DNA of 64,000 nucleotides from Leptospiraceae bacterium (GTDB lineage Bacteria; Spirochaetota; Leptospiria; Leptospirales; Leptospiraceae), in the NCBI GenBank assembly GCA_024233835.1, contig JACKPC010000003.1:342501-406500 (forward strand). Direction: 5' to 3'. Within the stretch, counting starts at the first letter, position 1. Each line of letters opens with the position of its first letter. The notes under the pieces were generated by a model. That model was not told the DNA's origin and ran no database searches. It saw only the letters and a list, made by a program, of their open reading frames with translations. Positions 31,848 through 41,398 of this stretch are shown piece after piece. The position numbers and the translations under genes were made by a program.

Positions 31848-34800
31848 TTATAACACGGAGGATAATTTAAGCCCGTATTCTTCTTTTAAGAGTTTATAGG
31901 GGTTCTCTAATGCAAGGGGTTCTATAAAAGCAATTCCCTCTTCACTTACCTCTTTTTGAAAAGCTCTTAAAAAGATGTAATAAATGCCTCCCATTTGATT
32001 ATTGATGAACTCTTCGAGACCGCATGGATTTTTCTGGGATGTATTGACCCAGCGGTAAAGAGCGAGGGTATAAAGTAGATATTGAATACGATAACCGGAA
32101 CTTTTTATTCTATTGAGTAAAAAGTCAGGAGAGTAAGAGGAAAGACTATCGGTCTTCCAATCGAGAATATAGTATTTATCCTGATAAGAAAATACAAGGT
32201 CGATACTTCCGGTAAAAAATTCTTTTTCAGAATTATGGTAAAGGAAGCTGACTTCTCTTAAATATTTTCCTTTTTGAATATCTTTTAGAGAAAAACCGGA
32301 AGGTAGTTTTGTATGAAATGTGTTCCAGAGTATACTTTGTATCCTCTTTATAATTTCTGCATGCAGGGATACATAATTAGTTCCAAATTCTTTTTGGTAA
32401 TAAGCATAGTTATAAATTTTCGATTGAATAAGATTTTTTATAGTTGAATCTTCCGTGAAGGAAGGGAAATTTAGATGTTTTGAAAATCTTTCAATTTCTA
32501 AGTCTTCAAGAATTTCATGCAATAATAAACCTGTGAAACGACTACCCGGAAGAATTTCTTCATAGTCGAGTTCGTTTTCAGAAAGTTTTTCCTGAATATC
32601 TTTTGTATCATAACTCAGACCTATCTGTGAAGTAGATTTTTTTGTTTCGAGTTCAGCTTTGACCGAAGTATAGGATCGCATGGCAATTTTTCTTAGTGGA
32701 ACAAAAAGATCTTCTTTTGTAATGGAGGGCAAGGAAATAGTTTGCAGTTTCTTTTTTTGTGATTCTTCAGCGGTAATTGTGGGGGAAGGTGGTATTTGAG
32801 TATAAGTTAATTTATGGTATTGTACTGCATTGTTTTCTACAAAGGGTTTTAATTTATCGGCAATATGTGTGCCCAGAGCACCATAATCTTCTCTCCTTTT
32901 TTCAATAGACAAATAGGGGATATATAGCAAATCCCGGGCTCTGGTAAACGCTACATAAAAAAGACGTTCATCTTCCTTTATTCGTTCTTCTTCTGCTTTA
33001 GGTTTTGCAGAAGGATATAAATGATAAATAAGTACATCCGAATTATTATTCTCATGATATTTATAATAGAATGAGGATTTAGGAGGATTTAATAAGCCGG
33101 CAATAAAAACGACAGGAAATTCAAGTCCTTTACTTTTATGCATGGTGAGAATCTGAACTTTGGATTCTTCACTGTCTTTTTCTAATAAATTTGCTTCTTC
33201 TTCTAAGTTGCGACCGCTTTCTCTCCAAAAACGGAATGCAAGAACCAATGAATGGATGTTCAAATTTTTCTGGTAGGCTACTTTTTCTAATTCCTGTATT
33301 AACTGTTTATAATTGGTGAATTTTCTTAAATAGTTTTCTTCATTTAAAATTCGTTGTTTGAGTCCTGTGTCTTCAAATACAGATTTGAAAAGTTCCGGCC
33401 AATTGTGAGTATCGGCTATCTGTATCCATTTTTCTAAAAGAAAAGATGCCTGCTTAACTTTTTCCGAATGATTCTTAATTTCTTCTACACGGAAATTAAA
33501 AAATTCTCCTACAAGAGCAGTTTGGAAGGCACTTAAATCTTCAGGAGAAGCAATAGCTGCCAGAAGATAATAGAGTTGTAGGGCTTCATCAGTATCAAAA
33601 AGACCTTCTTCTTTATAAAGAGCAGCAGGAATTTGTCTTTCATATAAAGCCTGAATTAGTTCTTCTGCTTCCTGGCGTTTAGATATCAGGATACATATTT
33701 TATTCCTTTTTAAGGCCAGGAATTGCTTTTTTTCTTTATCAAAGTAATGAAAGTTTTTACTGAATAAATACTGAATTTCTCCTGCAATATACTGAGCGAG
33801 GGAATACTCAAAGTTTTCTTTCTTTAAGTTCTGGGTTTCAAAGGAGATAAGGTTTAGAGCTTTTCTCTGTATTTTTTTTAGCTCTTCTTCATACTCCTCT
33901 TTTCCTCTTTGTTTATCTTCGGGAGCATTTACAGCTCGATAATTTAGAGACCAGTCTTTATTCTGAAAAAGGGAGTTTAAAGAGTCAATCAGGATTGGAG
34001 AAGAACGATAATTTGTATCAAGGCTAAAATAATTTGCCTTTGCTGATTCTATCATTTCATTACTGGCTTTCTTATATGTATTTACATCGGCTCCTCGAAA
34101 AGAATAAATTGCCTGTTTGGGATCTCCAATCACATAGAGTCTGTGTTTTTTATCCTTTAAAAACATTTCACGAAAAATAGTCCACTGGGCATTATCGGTA
34201 TCCTGAAACTCGTCTACAAAAGCATAGGTGTATTTTTGTTGAAGTTCAGTAAGAACCCGGGAATTTTTTTCTAAAATAGCATTTTTAAGTTTTTGGATCA
34301 TATCATCAAAGGAGATTCCGGAGCGAGAAGCCTTGTATTCTTCTACACCTTTTTTTAGATTCAGGATAGCAAAAACAGGGAGTTGATATTGAATATAATT
34401 ACATAAATCTAATAGTTCGGAAAGACAAACATGAAGTTCTGAATAGCTCGGGTTATCTTCTTCTTTATCCACTAAAGCTTCTTTGAGATTTGTTAAATTT
34501 ATATTATATACAAAAAATTTTATGTCGTTTGAAGTAGTGTATTTATGTAGTATATCATTGCCGGTATTTATTAGCTTTTTTTTTCTTGTTTTTATTTTTG
34601 AAAAGTTAATGGATTCTAAATTACTAATAATTTTTACCAAATTTACCTGCATATCATTCCAGAAGTTTGATAGCTTTCCTTCCTGTATCCGGGAATGTAA
34701 TTCAGGTAGAAGCTGTGTGAATTCGTCTTCCTTGTAGCTGAGAGCCAGATTTATAATATCTCGATCACTCTCTTCAGCCTTATAATTCCAGAGTTCGAGA

Positions 34801-35303
34801 AAGAAAGAAAGCTCCTCTTGAAATATTTTATGCCATAAACTACGTTTTTGTTCCAATAGTACTTTTTCAAAGATTTCTTTATCGTCTAATATATTTTGAT
34901 CAAAAAGAGCTTTGTTGTGAAAAGCAAAGTCTTTTAAAGTATCATGACAAAAACCGTGAATGGTATAGATAGCTACTTGTTCAAATTGATGTAAGGCTTC
35001 CTGTAAAATTTTTTTTGTTTTTTTATCTATTTCTTTATGATATTCAGTAGTAAGCTCGGAACGAATCCTCATTTTTAGTTCCGAAGTTGCTTTTTCTGTA
35101 AAGGTAACAAGAAGAATATTGTTTAAAGGAACCGGTTTTCTTTTGTTTTTTTGATTATCGGAACCTTTTATTAGTTCAAGAACGAGCCTGGTAATGGCAT
35201 AGGTTTTTCCGGTACCTGCCGAAGCTTCTATTACCGCGTGTCTTGTGAAATCAAATTTGGAAGGTTCCGGTAAGGTTAAGGGATTTTTATTGGAAAGGTT
35301 CAT
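31848..35303 (-). CDS. recB: RecB, helicase-nuclease subunit of exonuclease V
   Basis: The chosen start, ATG 35303, gives 1151 residues and matches the usual RecB N-terminus, just before HAVIEASAGTGKT (Walker A). An upstream ATG at 35387 would add 28 residues and overlap recC by about 100 nt. Later SF1 helicase motifs are visible, for example YAFVDEFQDTDNAQW and VIGDPKQAIYSFRGAD, LDTNYRSSP, ILTMHKSKGLEFPVVF and LFYVAFTRARD. The nuclease end has GSIDLVFSYQDKYYILDWKTD (the Asp and Asp-Trp-Lys triad). With RecC it processes double-strand breaks. A 17-nt overlap with recC indicates coupling. No recD gene lies in the window. Confidence 0.92.
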   Translation of the reverse strand: MNLSNKNPLTLPEPSKFDFTRHAVIEASAGTGKTYAITRLVLELIKGSDNQKNKRKPVPLNNILLVTFTEKATSELKMRIRSELTTEYHKEIDKKTKKILQEALHQFEQVAIYTIHGFCHDTLKDFAFHNKALFDQNILDDKEIFEKVLLEQKRSLWHKIFQEELSFFLELWNYKAEESDRDIINLALSYKEDEFTQLLPELHSRIQEGKLSNFWNDMQVNLVKIISNLESINFSKIKTRKKKLINTGNDILHKYTTSNDIKFFVYNINLTNLKEALVDKEEDNPSYSELHVCLSELLDLCNYIQYQLPVFAILNLKKGVEEYKASRSGISFDDMIQKLKNAILEKNSRVLTELQQKYTYAFVDEFQDTDNAQWTIFREMFLKDKKHRLYVIGDPKQAIYSFRGADVNTYKKASNEMIESAKANYFSLDTNYRSSPILIDSLNSLFQNKDWSLNYRAVNAPEDKQRGKEEYEEELKKIQRKALNLISFETQNLKKENFEYSLAQYIAGEIQYLFSKNFHYFDKEKKQFLALKRNKICILISKRQEAEELIQALYERQIPAALYKEEGLFDTDEALQLYYLLAAIASPEDLSAFQTALVGEFFNFRVEEIKNHSEKVKQASFLLEKWIQIADTHNWPELFKSVFEDTGLKQRILNEENYLRKFTNYKQLIQELEKVAYQKNLNIHSLVLAFRFWRESGRNLEEEANLLEKDSEESKVQILTMHKSKGLEFPVVFIAGLLNPPKSSFYYKYHENNNSDVLIYHLYPSAKPKAEEERIKEDERLFYVAFTRARDLLYIPYLSIEKRREDYGALGTHIADKLKPFVENNAVQYHKLTYTQIPPSPTITAEESQKKKLQTISLPSITKEDLFVPLRKIAMRSYTSVKAELETKKSTSQIGLSYDTKDIQEKLSENELDYEEILPGSRFTGLLLHEILEDLEIERFSKHLNFPSFTEDSTIKNLIQSKIYNYAYYQKEFGTNYVSLHAEIIKRIQSILWNTFHTKLPSGFSLKDIQKGKYLREVSFLYHNSEKEFFTGSIDLVFSYQDKYYILDWKTDSLSSYSPDFLLNRIKSSGYRIQYLLYTLALYRWVNTSQKNPCGLEEFINNQMGGIYYIFLRAFQKEVSEEGIAFIEPLALENPYKLLKEEYGLKLSSVL

Positions 35304-38300
35304 ATCTTTTTTTAATGAGTTCTCTGGCTTTTTTAGGAACTGAAATTCCACCCAGTCGCACAAAGCTAGGAGGCTGATAATGAGCATAGGAATCGGGTTT
35401 CAAAAGTTTTTTTTCTATCTGTCTCTGGAATTCGGTATCTTCTATCTGTTCTGAAGATTTATCTATAATTCTTTCAAAGTGAAGATATGAGAGATTTGTG
35501 TCATCCAGATAATCGAGTATAAGAGATTCTAAATATTCTCTGGCTTCTTTTGTTTTTGTATGTATTCTTCTTGTTGATGAATAACCTTCTGAGTTTGTAA
35601 TAAAGAAAAATAAATCTTTGCTTTTGTAAGTACGGCTTAGATCGGGATGAAGCTCCGAATCAAGAAAAAGTTGAAATAAAAACGGCAGAAGCTGATATTT
35701 GTTTATCTTATCTTTTGCTTTAGAACTATTCGTTAAAAAAATAAGTGTTAAAGACTTCCTGTCCTCTGTCTCAAATACATAAGGAAATTCGAATGAAAGT
35801 TCAACACTAAGATTTTTATTCTCTCTATTTTGGATTTCAAATTTTGCAGTCGGAAAGGAAACTACCCGTAATTTCTTTTTTTTAGGTTCTTTGTTTCCGC
35901 AGTATAAGGTGAAGGGCTGTAACTTTTTAATAGTACTGAATTCTTCTTTCAGTGTTGTAGGATTATCTTTACTCTTTGGGCGAGATAAGCGTCCTTCCAA
36001 ATCTTTTTCTAATTTCTTTAGTGCATAGTCAGAAAAACCTCCTTCCGGTGTATTTCCTTTGGATTTTGAGAGCTTATAAAGACTTATGACTCTTGGGATT
36101 ATCTCGGAAACATCTTCGAGTTCACCTTCGAGAAATTCTCTATAAACTTTTAGAATTAACCGGGTCTCCTGTAGTTTATTCAGGTTGTAGTATTCGTTAT
36201 TGATAAGTAAGGGGCTTTCCGGCTCTTCGTATATATTAAATAATTGTTTCATTTGACTTTGAGCAGAATTTAAAAGAAAGTCTGATAGATCTTTTAGACT
36301 TAAGTTATATACTTCTTTTTCTATCGGTTCATCTTTTTGTATTGGTTCTTCTTCTGATTCGGAAGTTGGAGAAAGTTCATATAAGAAGAAAGTATCTGTT
36401 ATCGAGCTAAGGCTTTTGATAAAGTTTTCTTTTGAGTAAACTTCATCAAAACGACTGAGAGGTTCTCTGGATATATAAAGTTTCTCATCCCGTGAAAAAT
36501 ACTGCTGTAGATATTCTGATTGCTCAGTAGCTAAATTTGGATCTTTTGTATCAAGGAAATCCTGATTTAGTAAATTGAGTAATTCTTTATAAATTGGAGA
36601 ATAAAAAAGTTCGGAATCTTTTTTTAAATCCTGGTTGATATAGGAGAGATAAACTTTAGATTCTGTGTGAATTATTCTTTCAAAAAAGTGAAACGTTTCG
36701 AGAGCGCTTAGGGAATATTTCCCCTCAACTATTTTATCCCTAAACACATCTAAACTCGAAACATGTTCTTTGGAAGGAAATTCATTTTCATTTATTCCTA
36801 AAATGTATACCAGTTTAAAGGGGATCTGTTTAAAACCGGAAAAGGTAGAGATATTTATACCGGAAGGGTAATAGCCAATCATACCCGGCACTTCCTCCAA
36901 TAAAGAAGAAACAAATTGAGTAATCCATTCTAAGTCGGGTTTAAAATCCCAATGGAGAGCCTCATTTAATGTATCTAAGTACTCAAGATTTTTTAAGCCT
37001 TCAAAAAGAGTTATTTTGACTTTTAGTTCTTCCTGTTTATCTTCCGGTAGAGACAGGTATTGTTCAAAAATATAGATAAGACTTGTTCTCCATTCTTTAC
37101 CATTTTTACGGATAGAAGATAGTTTTTTAAGATCTTCTAATAATAGCTCCACCTTTAAAGAAAATATATCCATTAATTCTTTATCGCTCGAGTGAGAATC
37201 TGAAAAAGCGACAGAGGTTAAGCCAGCATCTGTATTATCAAAGGCTAAACAGATACGTCCGAGTCGGAGTCTCTCAAAAGCCTGTTTCCAGGTATATTGT
37301 TTTCCCTCTATATAATTTTTGTTTTTTCTATCTTCTTCATTTAGAGAATGAAAAACATTAAGTCTATCCATCAAAGATAAGCACTTATCTACATCTTTTC
37401 TGTGAAGTCCGGCAGAATGTAAGAAATAAGGATTATATAAAAATTCAAAGACTTCCCTGCGGCTTAAAGGACCGGCTGCCAGAGATAACATAGAAAGGAT
37501 AGCGTTACCATACAGGCTTTCTTTTTTGGCAGAAATATCGGTTAGAGTGTAGGGGAGATAAATTTCCTTTCTGCCGAATATTCCCTGTATAATCGGCTTA
37601 TAGGTATTGATAGATGGAACAATAATACCTATTTCGTGTAACTTAAGAGATGGATCTTTCTTTAGATTGTATATCAGGTTATCATATACAAATTCAACTT
37701 CTCTGTAAATTCCGGGGCAGGCTATAAATTGTATACTTGTATCCTGTCCGGGTTTAGATTGAAGACTTGTGTTTTCGTGTAAAAAGCTATTTCGAAAAAC
37801 CTGTAATAATTCTGTACTAAAGACTTCTTGTTTTGTTGTAAGGAAATTAACCTTTTTACAGTAGCGATTTAATAATTTATAATCATCTAAAAAAGGTTTT
37901 GCCCATTTCTGAATAAGAAAATGTTTTGCATAGTTTTTACGAAGACCCGGATAATCCTGTTTGAAAATGTGAATATTATAAAATTCACTCAGATAGTCAA
38001 TTACTTTGTAGTGAAAAGCTGAAACTTCTCTTAGAGAATAGAAATATACGGAAATACGAATAGATTCAGGATTATCGTAATGACTCTTTTGTCCTTCGTA
38101 TAGTTTTTTAACTCTTGTAAAGTAGTAAAAGAGAGTATTGAGAACGGTTCCTGATTCTTTTAGTCTTTTATTTAACCTCGAAAGAATATTTCCTCTTTTA
38201 ATAATGGCTGAATACAGGTAGGCTTCATTGCCTTCGAGATCTATACCCGGCTCTGTAAATATCCATTTATTCACTTCTTCCGGATGATGAAATTCATAAT

Positions 38301-38760
38301 CCCGAAAGAGTTTTGATAGTCTTGTGGAAAGTTGGTATACACGAATAGTCGAATCCGGCTTTTTTTCATAGGAAGTTTCATCAAAAAAGTAGTCTTTTAT
38401 CTGTCCGAGAGCTTGATTGTCTTTTCTATCAAGGTAGTAAAGGAGGGCAAGATTGATTAAAAGCTTGAACTTTTCATTTGTTAGTAATTCGAAGTTTAAA
38501 CCTTTTAAGCCGGGGATCAGTCCATACAATCTTTTTATTAATTCAAAGAGACCATTCTCTAACTGATAGGTTTCTAGATTAGCCGCGATTCCAAATTTTT
38601 GACTGAGCTCTAATTTAAGCCACTTTTCCATATTTCGAGAAGGTAAAATCAGGAAAGGACTATAGAAAGGCCCCTGATTCAACCTTTCGGCCTGAATTTT
38701 ATCTCCTAAATTCTTGGCCAGCTCGCTTTGAGAAGCGGAATAGTAAACCTTTACACCCAT
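35287..38760 (-). CDS. recC: RecC, Chi-recognition subunit of exonuclease V
   Basis: The 1157-residue protein starts with MGVKVYYSASQSELAKNLGDKI and includes FLILPSRNMEKWLKLELSQKFGIAANLE (split here: RNMEKWLKLEL, GIAANLE), which is characteristic of RecC. Later signatures are GVRLGGISVP-like segments and INISTFSGFKQIPFKLVYIL. RecC is a helicase-like protein that has lost its ATPase motifs and reads Chi in the 3' strand. No Walker A is visible, as expected. It is the first gene of the recC-recB unit and is divergent from the ankyrin lipoprotein. Confidence 0.9.
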   Translation of the reverse strand: MGVKVYYSASQSELAKNLGDKIQAERLNQGPFYSPFLILPSRNMEKWLKLELSQKFGIAANLETYQLENGLFELIKRLYGLIPGLKGLNFELLTNEKFKLLINLALLYYLDRKDNQALGQIKDYFFDETSYEKKPDSTIRVYQLSTRLSKLFRDYEFHHPEEVNKWIFTEPGIDLEGNEAYLYSAIIKRGNILSRLNKRLKESGTVLNTLFYYFTRVKKLYEGQKSHYDNPESIRISVYFYSLREVSAFHYKVIDYLSEFYNIHIFKQDYPGLRKNYAKHFLIQKWAKPFLDDYKLLNRYCKKVNFLTTKQEVFSTELLQVFRNSFLHENTSLQSKPGQDTSIQFIACPGIYREVEFVYDNLIYNLKKDPSLKLHEIGIIVPSINTYKPIIQGIFGRKEIYLPYTLTDISAKKESLYGNAILSMLSLAAGPLSRREVFEFLYNPYFLHSAGLHRKDVDKCLSLMDRLNVFHSLNEEDRKNKNYIEGKQYTWKQAFERLRLGRICLAFDNTDAGLTSVAFSDSHSSDKELMDIFSLKVELLLEDLKKLSSIRKNGKEWRTSLIYIFEQYLSLPEDKQEELKVKITLFEGLKNLEYLDTLNEALHWDFKPDLEWITQFVSSLLEEVPGMIGYYPSGINISTFSGFKQIPFKLVYILGINENEFPSKEHVSSLDVFRDKIVEGKYSLSALETFHFFERIIHTESKVYLSYINQDLKKDSELFYSPIYKELLNLLNQDFLDTKDPNLATEQSEYLQQYFSRDEKLYISREPLSRFDEVYSKENFIKSLSSITDTFFLYELSPTSESEEEPIQKDEPIEKEVYNLSLKDLSDFLLNSAQSQMKQLFNIYEEPESPLLINNEYYNLNKLQETRLILKVYREFLEGELEDVSEIIPRVISLYKLSKSKGNTPEGGFSDYALKKLEKDLEGRLSRPKSKDNPTTLKEEFSTIKKLQPFTLYCGNKEPKKKKLRVVSFPTAKFEIQNRENKNLSVELSFEFPYVFETEDRKSLTLIFLTNSSKAKDKINKYQLLPFLFQLFLDSELHPDLSRTYKSKDLFFFITNSEGYSSTRRIHTKTKEAREYLESLILDYLDDTNLSYLHFERIIDKSSEQIEDTEFQRQIEKKLLKPDSYAHYQPPSFVRLGGISVPKKARELIKKRYEPFQ

Positions 38761-38807
38761 AGATTCCTAAGAAAATCCATTCCCATAATAAGACATAAGT
38801 TTCAAAT

Positions 38808-38842
38808 ATTATACATAGTTTGCTATAGTAAACTATTTTTTT
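38808..38842. promoter_or_regulatory. Palindrome and -10-like box between divergent genes
   Basis: ATAGTTT (38815-38821) pairs with AAACTAT (38830-38836) around an 8-nt loop and is followed on the plus strand by seven T's. On the minus strand, TATAAT (38808-38813) is a perfect -10 that could drive recC, though no good -35 precedes it. A regulator site or a terminator of antisense transcription are both possible. Confidence 0.35.
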
Positions 38843-38911
38843 ATGAAATACCTATAAAAATCTAATCCGGAGTAGGAATCGGATTTGACTAAGCATTTAG
38901 TATCTTGGTAA

Positions 38912-40336
38912 ATGATAGAACTTATGAAGATTTTTTGTTTAGTTATTTGGATTATTCTTTTTGTGAATCAATGTGTTATGTTAAATGTTTCACACACGAA
39001 GACTCTTATGGATAAACGAGAAACTTCTTCCAAAGAATACGATTTAATGGAAGAAAAGTTGGTTTCTGCGGGAGCGAAGAAGTTTACGTCGGAAAGCCTT
39101 TTAGTTCCGGTGAAAAGATTTCGTGTAATCCGAAAAATGAAAGATAGCGTTTGGGAAGCGCGGTATAAAGTTAAGAATGAGTTAAGCAATTCTTATTATC
39201 TCATAGGAGGAGTGATTCCTTTTGTGGTAGAGCGGGATGGATGGGGCGAATACACCGGCATAGCTTTACTTACCGCCCTTTACAGTTTTCCCGTTACGAT
39301 TATTGATTGGGTTTCTCTTCCTTTTCGCCTGGGTGTTTCTGAAGAACTAAAAACTGAAAATCAAACTGAAGTAGTAAAGGAAACTCAAGAGGAAATTAAA
39401 GATAGTCAGAATATGCAGATAAAGATAAATAAGGAAAATATAAAATTCCAAAAAGGTGAGTTGATAATTCCTTATCGGACAATTGCTGATAAGTGGGTAG
39501 GAAATAAAAGCTTTCTGTTTAAATGGGATACTGTAAAGGTCAGTTATGAGATACTTGGTTCTTCTCCTGAGAAAGAAAGGGAGATTCCGCTGAATACTAT
39601 TATTAACCAGGAAGATTATCATGAAGTTTTGCTTGCCGATTCCTTGAATCGCCCGCAAGTATACAAATATCTCCTGACGTATTTTAGTTATAAGGTGTGT
39701 CTCGTAGACAAAATATATCCCGAAACAAAACCTATGATGGAGAAAACGGTTGAAACTTTCCGCAAGAAATATTTGTATTCAAAGGACTATTGTATCTTCC
39801 TGATGCTGAATTATGATAATCAATGGAGTATATACGCTTATGATGATAAAGGTGAGTTTCGTGCTTCTAAAGTTCTGAATAAAACTCGTTTGGATGAAAT
39901 CCTTCAGGGGGAGAAAAATGTAAATGCTTTACTTACTTTTGCTGCCGACAAAATCGGTAGAACTTTGGATAAAACTCAGGATTTACGGGTGATCGATTAT
40001 TTATTGAAACAGGGATATTCTTTAAATTATAAAACAGAGAGTATTTCATCTCCTCTCGAAGTGGCCTGTTTGATGGATAACCTTGAATTGGCACAATACT
40101 TGATTTATCGAGGAGCTGATGTGAATTATAAGGGAGAAGATGGTTTGCAGAGGACGGTGATTTTTCGGGCAATACTTAAAAATAATCTGAATATGGTGAA
40201 ATATTTGGTGGAAAAAGGAGCGGATATAAATGTTCATTTTGATAAAGAGCCTCCCCATACTCCCTTACAGGCTGCTGAATATTCCTATCTGGATCCGGAG
40301 ATCAAAAAATATCTTATCTCTAAGGGAGCGAAATAA
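38912..40336 (+). CDS. Ankyrin-repeat lipoprotein
   Basis: The 474-residue protein starts at ATG 38912 or, five codons in, at 38924. A hydrophobic signal (about 6-19) ends in FVNQC, a loose spirochaete lipobox like that of the giant repeat lipoprotein. The middle (about 30-330) has no recognised family, though it contains a short hydrophobic stretch (TALYSFPVTIIDWVSLPF). From about 375 on there are three ankyrin repeats: SPLEVACLMDNLELAQYLIYRGADVN, NMVKYLVEKGADIN (split motif) and PLQAAEYSYLDPEIKKYLIS. A surface or periplasmic binding role is likely. Confidence 0.78.
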   Translation: MIELMKIFCLVIWIILFVNQCVMLNVSHTKTLMDKRETSSKEYDLMEEKLVSAGAKKFTSESLLVPVKRFRVIRKMKDSVWEARYKVKNELSNSYYLIGGVIPFVVERDGWGEYTGIALLTALYSFPVTIIDWVSLPFRLGVSEELKTENQTEVVKETQEEIKDSQNMQIKINKENIKFQKGELIIPYRTIADKWVGNKSFLFKWDTVKVSYEILGSSPEKEREIPLNTIINQEDYHEVLLADSLNRPQVYKYLLTYFSYKVCLVDKIYPETKPMMEKTVETFRKKYLYSKDYCIFLMLNYDNQWSIYAYDDKGEFRASKVLNKTRLDEILQGEKNVNALLTFAADKIGRTLDKTQDLRVIDYLLKQGYSLNYKTESISSPLEVACLMDNLELAQYLIYRGADVNYKGEDGLQRTVIFRAILKNNLNMVKYLVEKGADINVHFDKEPPHTPLQAAEYSYLDPEIKKYLISKGAK

Positions 40337-40352
40337 ACAGGAATCGTATTAC

Positions 40353-41297
40353 TTATAGAAGATTTTTGATATACTCTACCGTTACATTAAAGTCGCTGGC
40401 TACTTCTTCAATACTGAATAAATTTTTATTCAGTATTTTTAAAATAGCAGAGTCCAACTTTTTTTTCTCCTGTTCAGCTCTTTTTTTCTCCTGCTCGGCT
40501 CTTTGTTTCTCTCTTTCTGTATTTTTTCTTTCCTCGTTTCTGCCGTCTTCTTTAGCCGTTTCGACTACATCCTTTTCATAGGCTATACTTTCTAAGTATT
40601 TTTCATATTTTCTTCTGGATTCTGTATCCATTTTCATTACATTTAGTTTTTCTCTGGCTTTGTCTATATTTTTAGAGTGAAATTCCTCCTTTACTTCGCT
40701 GTGCTTTAACATATAAATCCACTCATCTATAGGACTCATGATCACATCTTCAAATTTTTCTACACGAATCAAATAGTATTCCGGAAATATATTCTTTTCT
40801 CGCATTTGAAATTTGGGACTGAATACTTCATCAAGTTTTATCTTTTCTTTTACGATTAATGAATCATGGGTATGAATTCCTCGAAAATCGGTTCTACCAT
40901 AATAAATGTAGTCATCACCCAGGCCGAGATTAAAATAGACAATGCTTATAGACAGCACCTTCACTACATTGTCATAAGGTTCACCGCTCTTTATATTTTC
41001 TACTATTACTTTAGATGTACCGTAAAGCAGTCGCTCTAAGTAATGGGTTTCCCGATTATTCTGGACTTCAATGATCAGTTTTCTTTTTTGAGAGTCTTCA
41101 ATTAGAAGGTCAACCCGGTTAAATTTATCATTGGAATCCTCCTGGTTGGATTCTGCATCAAGAATAGACAGAACTTTGATGTCTTCATTTAAAAGGGCAG
41201 TTAAGAATCCTTCGAGAATATCAAAATTCGATATATCCCGCAGGATATATCGAATAGCCCAATCAAAACGCACCAGTTTTTCAGAATTAGGAGTCAT
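40353..41297 (-). CDS. Rpn-type PD-(D/E)XK nuclease (transposase_31-like family)
   Basis: The 314-residue protein has the RFDWAIRYIL start and the NRVDLLIEDSQKRKLIIEVQN core, giving the Asp and Glu-x-Gln residues of the PD-(D/E)XK_2 nucleases. These are annotated as Rpn recombination-promoting nucleases or putative transposases. The C-terminal third has a charged repeated stretch (REKQRAEQEKKRAEQEKK) encoded by 21-nt DNA repeats at about 40455-40510. No inverted repeats flank the gene, so it need not be mobile on its own. It converges on the ankyrin gene with a 16-nt gap. Confidence 0.85.
   Translation of the reverse strand: MTPNSEKLVRFDWAIRYILRDISNFDILEGFLTALLNEDIKVLSILDAESNQEDSNDKFNRVDLLIEDSQKRKLIIEVQNNRETHYLERLLYGTSKVIVENIKSGEPYDNVVKVLSISIVYFNLGLGDDYIYYGRTDFRGIHTHDSLIVKEKIKLDEVFSPKFQMREKNIFPEYYLIRVEKFEDVIMSPIDEWIYMLKHSEVKEEFHSKNIDKAREKLNVMKMDTESRRKYEKYLESIAYEKDVVETAKEDGRNEERKNTEREKQRAEQEKKRAEQEKKKLDSAILKILNKNLFSIEEVASDFNVTVEYIKNLL
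40455..40510 (-). repeat. 21-nt coding repeats in the Rpn-type gene
   Basis: Near-identical 21-nt units encode RAEQEKK and contain T7-T8 homopolymer runs on the plus strand. Such runs are slippage-prone, so unit number or frame may vary between strains. Confidence 0.6.
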
Positions 41298-41365
41298 GAT
41301 TGAAATTCTAATAAAACATTATGTCAAGTTACTTAATAATTCTCGAAATAGTAAATACTGGTTTT

Positions 41366-41389
41366 AAGAGCCTGGCTTGTGAGGCTCTT
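41366..41389. terminator. Terminator-like hairpin
   Basis: AAGAGCCT (41366-41373) pairs with AGGCTCTT (41382-41389) around an 8-nt loop; a short T run follows on the plus strand. It sits just past the stop of the minus-strand ABC permease gene and upstream of the Rpn-type gene. Read on the minus strand it has a stem but no U-run, so which direction it serves is unclear. Confidence 0.45.
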
Positions 41390-41398
41390 TTTAAAAAA

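Noticed and set aside
38816..38836. Clear terminator of an upstream gene at the palindrome between recC and the ankyrin gene
   Set aside because: Genes diverge there, so no transcript ends at this place; a regulatory role is more plausible.
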